Assembly: GCA_035517115.1 (NCBI GenBank)
Contig: DATIZL010000100.1
Location: 1-7,088, forward strand
Direction: 5' to 3'
Origin: Hyphomicrobium_A sp035517115
Lineage (GTDB): Bacteria > Pseudomonadota > Alphaproteobacteria > Rhizobiales > Hyphomicrobiaceae
Length of the DNA stretch: 7,088 bases
The notes beneath the pieces are model-generated. The model was not told the DNA's origin. It was given only the letters and a program-made list of their open reading frames with translations, and made no database searches. This document shows, one piece after another, positions 1 through 5,739 of the stretch. Both the position numbers and the translations under genes were made by a program. Numbering within the stretch: position 1 is the stretch's first letter; each line of letters starts with the position of its first letter.

Positions 1-849
1 GCGTAGCGGTCGTAATAGGTCGTGGGGGGCCGCGCAGAGACCGCCTGCACCGAGGCCGGCAGGCGCTTGACGGACGGTAACCGGCGTGCCGATCGGCGCC
101 AGCATCGCCAGATGCAGCACATGCTCGTTCATCATGCGGAAGCAGCCGGAGGAGGCCGCGCGCCCGAGCGAGTTGGGGTCGTTGGTGCCGTGGATGCGAT
201 AGAGGGTCTTGCCGAGATAAAGGGCCAGCGCGCCGAGCGGATTGTTGATGCCGCCGGTCATTTTCTCAGGCACCCGCGGATCGCGCGCCATCATCTCTTT
301 CGGCGGGTACCAGTCGGGCCACTCTTGCCTGCGGCTGATGACCTCGGTGCCGCTCCAGGCAAAGCCCTCGCGCCCCACCGAGATCGGATACTGGTAGGCC
401 TCGGTCGGCGACAGGATGAAGTAGAGCTTGCGGCCCGCGGTATCGATGACGATGGAGCGGGGCGGAAAGCTGCTGTGGAACTCGATGCGAGGCGGGGCCT
501 TGGGCGTAATGAAGGGGCGCGGGCCGCCGTCGCGCACGACGCCATAGCCGCCGCGCGGCTGCTCCGGCCGCCGCTCGTAGTAGCGGTCATCGTCAGTGCC
601 GCGCTCGCCCTCCCAGCTGCGGTCCTGGTTTCCCCAGCCCTGGTCGGGCGCGTAGCGACCATAGCGGTCATAGCCATCGTCGTATGGGTCGCGGCGCGGC
701 TGATCCCAGTAGCCCCGGTTGTCGTAGTACGGACGGGGGCCGTAGTAGGGCCGGTCGGCGTAGCCGTCCCATCCGGGATACCACTGCGCCGCGGCAGGGC
801 ACGTGAGGCTCGCGACCGCCATTAGCGTCAACGCCACTCGCCACATCAT
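1..849 (-). CDS. L,D-transpeptidase (YkuD domain), 3' end outside window, apparent frameshift near C terminus
   Basis: This is a periplasmic enzyme expected to form or exchange peptidoglycan (or lipoprotein-peptidoglycan) cross-links through a catalytic cysteine. The ATG at 849-847 follows a GAGGGG ribosome site. Residues 1-21 form a signal peptide (hydrophobic core ending PAAAQ). Residues 22-110 are low-complexity, rich in Tyr, Asp, Arg and Gly (for example RPYYGPRPYYDNRGY). The YkuD domain follows, from about 120 to 259, and includes IVIDTAGRKLYFIL, YPISVGREG and GGINNPLGALALYLG. The catalytic block has His220 (RIHGTND) and Cys236 (SSGCFRM), both intact. After Val259 (GTPVTV) the frame loses coding character. 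Reading resumes one base over, at 71-69, as VKRLPASVQAVSA and then TTYYDRY, with G or C at most third positions, up to the edge. Both frames stay open to the edge, so the stop is not visible. The family is certain; whether the frameshift is biological or a sequence error is not known. Confidence 0.9.
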   Translation of the reverse strand, partial: MMWRVALTLMAVASLTCPAAAQWYPGWDGYADRPYYGPRPYYDNRGYWDQPRRDPYDDGYDRYGRYAPDQGWGNQDRSWEGERGTDDDRYYERRPEQPRGGYGVVRDGGPRPFITPKAPPRIEFHSSFPPRSIVIDTAGRKLYFILSPTEAYQYPISVGREGFAWSGTEVISRRQEWPDWYPPKEMMARDPRVPEKMTGGINNPLGALALYLGKTLYRIHGTNDPNSLGRAASSGCFRMMNEHVLHLAMLAPIGTPVTVRQAPAGLGAGGLCAAPHDLLRPLR

Positions 850-892
850 CGCAGCCCCTCAGCGCCTTCGGCCTCTATTCTTGGCGCGCGCA

Positions 893-921
893 AGTATACG
901 GCCCGCGCGCCGCGAAGAAAG
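893..921 (-). promoter_or_regulatory. Candidate sigma-70-type promoter for the L,D-transpeptidase gene
   Basis: Read on the minus strand, a TATACT -10 box lies at 898-893 and a weak CTTTCT -35 box at 921-916, separated by 17 bases. A start site near 886 would give a leader of about 37 bases with the GAGGGG ribosome site just before the ATG at 849. The -10 box stands out because its surroundings are almost pure G and C. The promoter begins right after the stop codon of the upstream hypothetical gene, so the two minus-strand genes need not share a transcript. This is a motif match only. Confidence 0.45.
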
Positions 922-933
922 CGCTTGCGCGCA

Positions 934-1563
934 TCACTCGCCCTTCTTGAACGAATGCCAGGTGCCGTCCGCCCCGATAACGAGGCGCCACCACGTCCAC
1001 TTCTTTGCCTGGCGCATCGCTTTGGCGGAGTCGGGGCTCATAAGGCGCAGTAGATCGACTTCCTCCGAAGGCGTGAGCGCGTCGAGCTTGGCTTCGGCGA
1101 GGTAGGGCCACACGTAGATCAGATTGTTCTCCGGGTCTTTGCCCAGCGGCACCGTCGCAGGCCTCATCTGGAGCATATTGACCAGCGCCGCCAGCACCTC
1201 ACGCCCTTCGCCATCGCCGGACGTCTTCTTCCAGTAGGCGATCGGGTCGTCGCTAAGGTTGGGGGTCACGTCGGGCTTCATCTCGTTCCAGTCGAGCGGC
1301 ACCCGGAGCTCCTCAATGCGCCCCGACTGAGCGGCGGCAAGGATCGCCTGGCGCATCTCCTCCACCGGACTTGGGATCGGCTTCTCCTTCGCCGCAAGGG
1401 GCGCAGGTGGCTTAGTCGGCTCCCCGGAATGCTGGCGCTGCAGCGCCGGGGATTCTGGAGCGCGCCTTTCCAGCGCACCGGCCGGCTCGCGATAGACATT
1501 GAGAAGGGCCGCCAGTACCAATACCAAGAGCCGGCCCGAGCATAACGCGGGGGAACGCGGCAT
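934..1563 (-). CDS. Hypothetical protein with N-terminal membrane anchor or signal sequence
   Basis: The 209-residue protein has no family I can name. Residues 11-23 (RLLVLVLAALLNV) are a hydrophobic anchor or uncleaved signal after a short basic start. A Pro-rich linker follows to about residue 68, then a soluble domain from about 69 to 209. The domain contains ELRVPLDWNEMKPD, DDPIAYWKKTSGDGEGREVL, NLIYVWPYLAEAKLDALTP and a Trp-rich end, WTWWRLVIGADGTWHSF. These look like conserved blocks, and I recall similar uncharacterised proteins in Bradyrhizobium relatives, but cannot confirm it. The chosen ATG at 1563 has GGAG eight bases upstream. The frame stays open much further, so an in-frame ATG at 1674 (246 residues) or a TTG between them is possible. 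Starts beyond 1713 would overlap the divergent LysE gene and are unlikely. The gene lies upstream of the L,D-transpeptidase on the same strand, which may hint at an envelope role. Confidence 0.75.
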   Translation of the reverse strand: MPRSPALCSGRLLVLVLAALLNVYREPAGALERRAPESPALQRQHSGEPTKPPAPLAAKEKPIPSPVEEMRQAILAAAQSGRIEELRVPLDWNEMKPDVTPNLSDDPIAYWKKTSGDGEGREVLAALVNMLQMRPATVPLGKDPENNLIYVWPYLAEAKLDALTPSEEVDLLRLMSPDSAKAMRQAKKWTWWRLVIGADGTWHSFKKGE

Positions 1564-1713
1564 CGGTGAGCTCCGGCGCGGCGGGAGGAGGCGCTGCCAG
1601 CTCCGGAATGCGCCGAGCCATCGCGCCAAAGCCTCATCGCGTGTTTTCAAGGGTGTAACCCCTGCGCCGCGCATGCCTTTGCGCTCCGGTGCGCGGCCGA
1701 CAAGGGACTGTGA

Positions 1714-2379
1714 ATGCATCTTCTGCCCAATCCGCTGATCATCCCCGTCGGCGTCATCATCGGAATCCTTGTCTCCGCTCCCGTCGGGCCCGTCAATGTG
1801 CTGTGCATTCAGCGCGCCATCGAGCGCGGCTTCTGGGGTGGGATTGCGGCCGGCCTCGGCGCCATGCTCGGCGATGGGCTGATCGCGCTCTGCGCGGCCC
1901 TCGGCGTGGGCGCCATCTCGGGCGCAGTCCAGTACCACCGGATGACCATTCAGATCCTGGGCGGCTTGGTGCTGGTCGCCTTCGGCCTGCAATTGTCGCT
2001 CGCGGCGCCGCGCTTCATGCCTCTGGCGACGGAAGAAGGCCACAGGGAAACCCTACGCGACTTCGTGTGGGACATCCCGCAGACCTTCCTCCTCACCATC
2101 ACCAATCCGGGTGCGGTGCTGGGCCTCTTTGCCATCTTCGGCGGCGTTTCCACGTTCGTGGAGGTCGAGGGCTACGTCGATGCACTGACCATCGTCGCAG
2201 CGGTGATGGGCGGCAGCTTTCTGTGGTGGTTCAGCCTATCGAATCTGATCGGACGTTTCCGTCACCTGTTGAACGAGAGGCGGCTGCGCCTCATCAACCA
2301 GGTCACGGGGTTTTTGCTTTTGGGATTCGGCGTGCTGCTCGTGGGCGAGGTCGGCTTGAAGTGGCTCACGCTGCTCTAG
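1714..2379 (+). CDS. LysE/RhtB-family amino acid exporter
   Basis: The 221-residue inner-membrane protein belongs to the LysE/RhtB superfamily, whose members export amino acids and related small molecules using the ion gradient. It has about six hydrophobic segments: 8-28, 39-68, 78-97, 122-146, 156-178 and 197-217. The N-terminal signature SAPVGPVNVLCIQRAIERGF (21-40), followed by GLGAMLGDGLIAL, matches the GP-x-N and G-x-x-x-GD pattern of the family. TNPGAVLGLFAIFGG (130-144) is the second conserved block, before transmembrane segment 4. The ATG at 1714 is preceded by AAGGGA with a six-base gap. The substrate cannot be read from the sequence. No regulator gene lies beside it and I see no convincing promoter or riboswitch in the 150 bases upstream. 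The stop lies 9 bases from the stop of the convergent small gene. Confidence 0.9.
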   Translation: MHLLPNPLIIPVGVIIGILVSAPVGPVNVLCIQRAIERGFWGGIAAGLGAMLGDGLIALCAALGVGAISGAVQYHRMTIQILGGLVLVAFGLQLSLAAPRFMPLATEEGHRETLRDFVWDIPQTFLLTITNPGAVLGLFAIFGGVSTFVEVEGYVDALTIVAAVMGGSFLWWFSLSNLIGRFRHLLNERRLRLINQVTGFLLLGFGVLLVGEVGLKWLTLL

Positions 2380-2388
2380 GCGCTCCGG

Positions 2389-2634
2389 CTACTGCCGTGT
2401 GCGGTGAAGCGTGAACTCGCCGACGTGGATGCGCTGCTCGAGCCCGCGCGCGAGCTTGACCACCGCCTCCTCGCCGAAGTGAGCGACGAGATCGGTCAGC
2501 GCCGCGAACAGCGCGGCGTACGCCATCTGCTCGGGCGGCACACCGCACTCGGTTCCCTCGTCCCAGGCAGCGAGAATAAGGTTCAGGGCCTTGAAGGACG
2601 AATCCTCCGGGTCCAATCCCTCGAACGTTCGCAT
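2389..2634 (-). CDS. Small hypothetical cytoplasmic protein (81 aa)
   Basis: This is an 81-residue, acidic, mostly helical protein without signal peptide or membrane segment. It starts MRTFEGLDPEDSSFKALN and contains ILAAWDEGTECG, AYAALFAALTDLVAHFGEEA and LARGLEQRIHVGEFTLHRT. The start is well supported: a GGGGAGGGA ribosome site at 2646-2638 ends three bases before the ATG. It resembles small uncharacterised alphaproteobacterial proteins with the same 'MAYAALF.AL.DLV...GEEAV' pattern, but I can assign no function. The gene converges on the LysE exporter with a 9-base gap and has about 120 bases of free upstream DNA before the TIGR02301 terminator, so it probably has its own promoter. A single Cys (30) and no metal-binding pattern are visible. 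Confidence 0.8.
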   Translation of the reverse strand: MRTFEGLDPEDSSFKALNLILAAWDEGTECGVPPEQMAYAALFAALTDLVAHFGEEAVVKLARGLEQRIHVGEFTLHRTRQ

Positions 2635-2753
2635 GGGTCCCTCCCCGGATGCGCACCCCGCCTGTCCGTCCTTGCCCCCGCAAGTTTTGGCGACGGATTG
2701 GCTTGGGGCCGCGTCGACTGGCAGCTCACCCTCTTAACACGCAGATGTGTGCG

Positions 2754-2800
2754 AAAAAGGGGCGCTTCCCGTTCACAGTAAACGGCCGGCGGCCCGCCCC
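2754..2800 (-). terminator. Rho-independent terminator of the TIGR02301 gene
   Basis: On the minus strand, directly after the TAA stop at 2803-2801, GGGGCG (2800-2795) pairs with CGCCCC (2764-2759) and is followed by TTTTT (2758-2754). Within the loop a second stem, CCGTT (2785-2781) with AACGG (2773-2769), gives a long two-part hairpin with an internal loop. The T-tract placement fits termination of minus-strand transcription only; the upstream arm on the plus strand is not followed by a T run. Confidence 0.65.
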
Positions 2801-3193
2801 TTACGGGACCGACTTCACGAGGCCGTCCGCGATCTGCGCACCTTCGGTCAGGAAGCGGTTGATGGCGTTCTGGGCCGACGGGCTGCAGGTGTTATAGGTG
2901 CGGCTGTAGCTGCGGTAGCCCTTGTTGAAGCTGCGCGTCAGGCGGGCGCGGCGCAGCGCCGAGGAGCCCTCGGCCTGCAGCAGCTCGCCCATGCGCTGGC
3001 GCCACAATTGCCCTTCGTCTGCCCCGCACAGCTCGCGCAGGTAGTGCACGGCCCCGAGGATCTCCGAGAGGCGGAACAGGCGGTCGTCGTAGGGCTTGGT
3101 GTCGGGTGAGGCCGCGTGCGCTGCGCTCGTGGCGAGCGAGAGCGCGCAGCATGCGAGCAGCGACCGGGCAGGGCTGTGACGAGGGCTTGGCAT
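2801..3193 (-). CDS. TIGR02301-family periplasmic protein
   Basis: The 130-residue protein matches the TIGR02301 family, a group of short exported proteins of unknown function known mainly from Hyphomicrobiales. Residues 1-27 are a signal peptide with a basic start, a hydrophobic core (LLACCALSLATSAAHA) and a likely cleavage after AHA. The mature part carries the family blocks YDDRLFRLSEILGAVHYLRELCG (36-57, interrupted here only by wording), EGQLWRQRMGELL (60-72), ARLTRSFNKGYRSY (83-96) and TYNTCSPSA (99-107). Cys56 and Cys103 are the only cysteines in the mature protein and could form a disulfide. An in-frame stop just upstream limits the start to the ATG at 3193 or an internal codon. There is no clear ribosome site before it. 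The gene is transcribed away from the SRAP gene and ends in a terminator, so it is probably monocistronic. Confidence 0.88.
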   Translation of the reverse strand: MPSPRHSPARSLLACCALSLATSAAHAASPDTKPYDDRLFRLSEILGAVHYLRELCGADEGQLWRQRMGELLQAEGSSALRRARLTRSFNKGYRSYSRTYNTCSPSAQNAINRFLTEGAQIADGLVKSVP

Positions 3194-3228
3194 CGTTGAG
3201 CGACACTAGCACCGATTCTGGGCCGTGG

Positions 3229-3248
3229 CGCGGCACCGGGGTGCCGCG
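3229..3248. repeat. Perfect 9-bp inverted repeat in a divergent promoter region
   Basis: CGCGGCACC (3229-3237) and GGTGCCGCG (3240-3248) are perfect reverse complements separated by GG. The repeat lies in the 108 bases between the divergent TIGR02301 and SRAP genes, 36 bases from one start and 53 from the other. It could be an operator or a DNA hairpin. It is not followed by a T-tract in either direction, so it does not look like a terminator. Confidence 0.7.
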
Positions 3249-3301
3249 GTGATCACCCGCAGGCGCTTCTCCCGCCGCGCGTGACTGTCTACATTGAACG
3301 C

Positions 3302-3985
3302 ATGTGCTCGCGCTACAGCCTGACCTCGCCGCCCGAAGCGGTGCGCGCCTATTTCCGCTACGACAACGAGGCGGTGTTTCCCCCGCGCTACAACATCGCG
3401 CCCTCGCAGCCGGTCGCCATCGTGCGCGATAGGCCGCAGGGGGGCCGCGAGATGGCGCTCGTACGCTGGGGGCTCATCCCGGCCTGGGTCAAGGATCCGC
3501 GCGCCTTCAAGATGCTGATCAACGCGCGCGCTGAATCGGCGGCGGACAAGCCCTCGTTCCGCGCGGCGATGCGCCACCGCCGCTGTCTTGTCCCCGCCGA
3601 CGCTTTCTACGAGTGGAAGGGTGTGCCCGGCGCCAAGCGTCCGCATCTTGTCAGACCGCGCGCGGGAGGGCCGATGGCGCTCGCGGGGATATTCGAAAAT
3701 TGGCTCGGGGCGGACGGCAGCGAGATCGAGACCATGGCCATCCTTACGGTCCCTGCAAACGCAGCAATGTCGGCTTTACATGACCGAATGCCGGCATTGA
3801 TAGCGCCTGAAAACTTCGACAGATGGCTTGATTGTCGTTCAGGTAGCTCGGTCGATGCCGTGAAGCTGCTTGTCCCCGCGCCCGAGGACTTCCTCGACAT
3901 CATCGAGGTGAGCCGCGCGCTCAACGATCCCCGCAACGAGGGCCCGCAAGTGCAGGAGCCGGTCGGGACGCTGACGCTGCTCTAG
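3302..3985 (+). CDS. yedK: SRAP-domain abasic-site DNA-protein crosslinking protein (YedK/HMCES type)
   Basis: The 227-residue protein belongs to the SRAP family (E. coli YedK, human HMCES). These proteins shield abasic sites in single-stranded DNA by a covalent thiazolidine link through Cys2. The start is fixed by this chemistry: the ATG at 3302 gives MCSRYS, with Cys2 exposed after Met removal. The in-frame GTG at 3281 would bury it. The active-site residues of the family are present: Asn74 and Arg76 (INARAES), Glu104 (FYEWK) and His160 (LHDRMPALI). Other family blocks are RYNIAPSQPVAIVR (29-42) and RWGLIPAW (55-62). Length is normal. No good ribosome site precedes the ATG. Codon use in 3743-3844 is clearly poorer in G/C third positions than the rest. 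No SOS box or SOS gene is visible nearby. The stop lies 5 bases from that of the convergent dehydrogenase. Confidence 0.95.
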   Translation: MCSRYSLTSPPEAVRAYFRYDNEAVFPPRYNIAPSQPVAIVRDRPQGGREMALVRWGLIPAWVKDPRAFKMLINARAESAADKPSFRAAMRHRRCLVPADAFYEWKGVPGAKRPHLVRPRAGGPMALAGIFENWLGADGSEIETMAILTVPANAAMSALHDRMPALIAPENFDRWLDCRSGSSVDAVKLLVPAPEDFLDIIEVSRALNDPRNEGPQVQEPVGTLTLL

Positions 3986-3990
3986 AGCCG

Positions 3991-5430
3991 CTACAGCAGC
4001 TTGCCGGGGTTGAGGATGCCCTTGGGGTCGAGCGCCGCCTTGATCTTGCGCATCAGCGCGATCTCGACCGCGCTCTTGTAGCGCACAAGATCGGCGCGCT
4101 TCATCTGTCCGATTCCGTGCTCGGCCGAGATCGAGCCGCCCATCTCGGCGACGAGATCGTGCACGGCCCCTGCCATTTCATCCCACAGCGCAAGGTAAGC
4201 CTGCTTGTCCATGCCCGGCGGCTGCGAGACGTTGTAGTGGACGTTGCCGTCGCCGAAGTGACCGAAGACCACGGGGCGCGCGCCCGGGCACACGGCCTCT
4301 ACGACGCCCTCGGCGCGGCGCAGGAACTCGGGGATCAGCGCGATCGGCACCGAGATGTCGTGCTTGATGCTGCCGCCTTCGGGCTTCTGCGCTTCCGATG
4401 CCGTCTCGCGCAAGCGCCACAGGCTTTGCGCCTGCGCCAGCGACCCCGCGAGCACGGCGTCGCTCAAGAGCTGCTTCTCGCTCGCCTCGGTGAGCAGCCG
4501 CTCCATCGTGAGCGCCGCGGAGCCGTCGGTCTCCGCGCCCGAAATCTCGATGAGCACGTACCACGGCGCCGGGGTCCTCAGCGGAAGCCGCGTGCCCGGC
4601 ACGTGCCGGATGACGAGCTCCACTGCGAGCCGGCTCATGAACTCGAACGCCGTGAGGCCCGAGTGCGCGCGCGTCTCCGCCAGCCGGAACAGTGCGGCGA
4701 CCGCGGCAACGTCGGGCAGCGCAACAAGCGCGGTCGCCTTCTCGCGCGGGCGGGGGAACAGCTTCAAGACCGCGGCGGTGATGATGCCGAGCGTACCTTC
4801 CGAGCCGATGAAGAGATCGCGCAGGTCGTAGCCGGTGTTGTCCTTCTTCAGGGCGCGCAGGCCGTCCCAAACCTGTCCATCGGCCAGCACCACCTCGAGC
4901 CCGAGCGCGAGCGCGCGCGCGTTTCCGTAGGCGAGCACGCCGACCCCGCCGGCATTGGTCGCAAGCACGCCGCCGATCTCGCAGCTTCCCTCCGACGCCA
5001 GGCTCAAGGGGAAGAGGCGCCCCGCGCGCTCGGCCGCCACCTGCGCGTCGAGCAGGGTGACGCCAGCCTCGACCACCATGGTCGTCTCGTCGATTGCGCG
5101 CACGCGGTTGAGGCGCGAGACCGACAGCACGATCTCGGTGCCGCCCGGGGACGGGATCTGCCCGCCGACGAGACCGGTGTTGCCGGCCTGCGGGACGACG
5201 CCGAGGCCCGCCTCGTTGGCGACAGCTAGAATGCGGGCAACCTCGGCGCTTGAGCTGGGTCGCAGCACGAGTGCGGCGCGGCCCCGGTAGCGGTCGCGCC
5301 ACTCGGTGAGGTAGGGGAGCTGCCGGTCCGGGTCGCGGATCGCGTGCGCAGGCCCGACGATCTCGGTAAGCCGCTGCAACACGGCTTCGGTGCGCTCGGG
5401 GCGCGAGCGATCGGTCGTCCCGTTCTGCAT
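3991..5430 (-). CDS. FAD-linked 2-hydroxyacid dehydrogenase (D-2-hydroxyglutarate / D-lactate dehydrogenase class)
   Basis: This flavoprotein is expected to oxidise a D-2-hydroxyacid to the 2-oxoacid, passing electrons to a carrier instead of oxygen. With the ATG at 5430 it has 479 residues, normal for the family. The FAD-binding domain (about 50-228) shows PQAGNTGLVGGQIP (80-93), GSCEIGGVLATNAGG (148-162) and GSEGTLGIIT (209-218). The C-terminal FAD-oxidase domain (about 229-477) shows GHFGDGNVHYN (390-400) and SAEHGIG (435-441), the His/His/Glu metal site of the D-2-hydroxyglutarate dehydrogenase group. It ends DPKGILNPGKLL. Arg341 and Lys356 match carboxylate-binding positions of that group, which favours D-2-hydroxyglutarate or a similar acid, but D-lactate is not excluded. 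The frame is open to 5730, but codons there overlap the divergent small gene. GTG at 5442 (with GAAGGA upstream) and ATG at 5484 are alternative starts. No glcEF-like partner genes flank it. Confidence 0.92.
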   Translation of the reverse strand: MQNGTTDRSRPERTEAVLQRLTEIVGPAHAIRDPDRQLPYLTEWRDRYRGRAALVLRPSSSAEVARILAVANEAGLGVVPQAGNTGLVGGQIPSPGGTEIVLSVSRLNRVRAIDETTMVVEAGVTLLDAQVAAERAGRLFPLSLASEGSCEIGGVLATNAGGVGVLAYGNARALALGLEVVLADGQVWDGLRALKKDNTGYDLRDLFIGSEGTLGIITAAVLKLFPRPREKATALVALPDVAAVAALFRLAETRAHSGLTAFEFMSRLAVELVIRHVPGTRLPLRTPAPWYVLIEISGAETDGSAALTMERLLTEASEKQLLSDAVLAGSLAQAQSLWRLRETASEAQKPEGGSIKHDISVPIALIPEFLRRAEGVVEAVCPGARPVVFGHFGDGNVHYNVSQPPGMDKQAYLALWDEMAGAVHDLVAEMGGSISAEHGIGQMKRADLVRYKSAVEIALMRKIKAALDPKGILNPGKLL

Positions 5431-5555
5431 GCGGTTGGCCACTGGGGCTGATCCTTCGGCGGTCACGGCGGCAAACAATCGCATCACCGTTGACGAAAGG
5501 ACTGCGGTTCCGCCAATCCTTACCGGCGTAGCGTTGGGAACGCCAACACGCAATC

Positions 5556-5561
5556 GAGGAG
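5556..5561 (+). promoter_or_regulatory. Ribosome binding site that fixes a GTG start
   Basis: GAGGAG at 5556-5561 lies seven bases before the GTG at 5569. It is among the strongest ribosome sites in the window and is the main support for the small gene that follows. Confidence 0.7.
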
Positions 5562-5568
5562 TTTTCCC

Positions 5569-5724
5569 GTGGTCGCGCCCGTGCAGAGGCTGTTGGGAGT
5601 GCTGGCGCTGGCCGTCCTCTCGCTGCTCCTCTCCTATGCCATCGTTGCCGTGTCGCCCGATCGTGCGGGAGCGGGCAAGCCCGCCGCTCCCGGAACCGAG
5701 GCGCCCGCAACACCGGCCCATTAG
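5569..5724 (+). CDS. Small single-pass membrane protein (51 aa), GTG start
   Basis: The short gene reads (V/M)VAPVQRLLGVLALAVLSL, continues through LLSYAIVAVSP, and ends in a Pro/Ala-rich tail, APGTEAPATPAH, before TAG. Residues about 8-28 form one hydrophobic segment, long enough to span the membrane. The tail would lie outside or in the cytoplasm; orientation is uncertain, though the Arg near the N terminus favours N-in. Evidence for a real gene is the ideal ribosome site, strong G/C third-position use (CTG, GTC, CTC, ATC, GCC) and a clean fit between the dehydrogenase start and the convergent tRNA-modification gene, 15 bases away. It lies divergent from the dehydrogenase, so shared control is possible. 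I recognise no family. The alternative is that the open frame is chance. Confidence 0.65.
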   Translation: MVAPVQRLLGVLALAVLSLLLSYAIVAVSPDRAGAGKPAAPGTEAPATPAH

Positions 5725-5739
5725 AGGCATAACAGCGCT

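Noticed and set aside
22..825. A 267-codon plus-strand frame opposite the L,D-transpeptidase
   Set aside because: It is the antisense of an authentic gene with a signal peptide and catalytic motifs; its translation is Arg/Ala/Val-rich and matches nothing.
1564..1713. Promoter or lysine riboswitch upstream of the LysE exporter
   Set aside because: No pair of boxes with sensible spacing (TGTAAC at 1654 lacks a -35 partner), and the region is too short and lacks the stems of a lysine riboswitch.
1564..2043. Upstream extension of the anchored hypothetical protein to 2043
   Set aside because: Most of it is antisense to the LysE exporter, and an ATG with a ribosome site lies at 1563. Only the part up to about 1674 remains a possible extension.
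3281..3301. GTG at 3281 as the SRAP start
   Set aside because: It would put seven residues before the Met-Cys pair and block the Cys2 chemistry that defines the family.
2368..3985. Identical 12-base ends ACGCTGCTCTAG at 2368-2379 and 3974-3985
   Set aside because: Both are the last codons (leucines and TAG) of unrelated genes in a GC-rich genome; chance plus shared codon preference explains them.
3976..4000. GCTGCT...AGCAGC inverted repeat at the SRAP/dehydrogenase junction as a two-way terminator
   Set aside because: The arms are the Leu codons at the two convergent gene ends, the 13-base loop is long and there is no T-tract on either strand.
4117..5713. Long open frames on both strands inside the dehydrogenase gene (plus 4117-5229, minus 4178-5713)
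   Set aside because: They are out-of-frame shadows of a high-GC gene: Arg/Ala/Pro-rich translations with no motifs, while the 3991-5430 frame carries all family motifs.
5431..5730. N-terminal extension of the FAD dehydrogenase to 5730
   Set aside because: The added residues resemble no family N terminus and lie antisense to the small membrane gene; the normal protein length is reached from the 5430 start.
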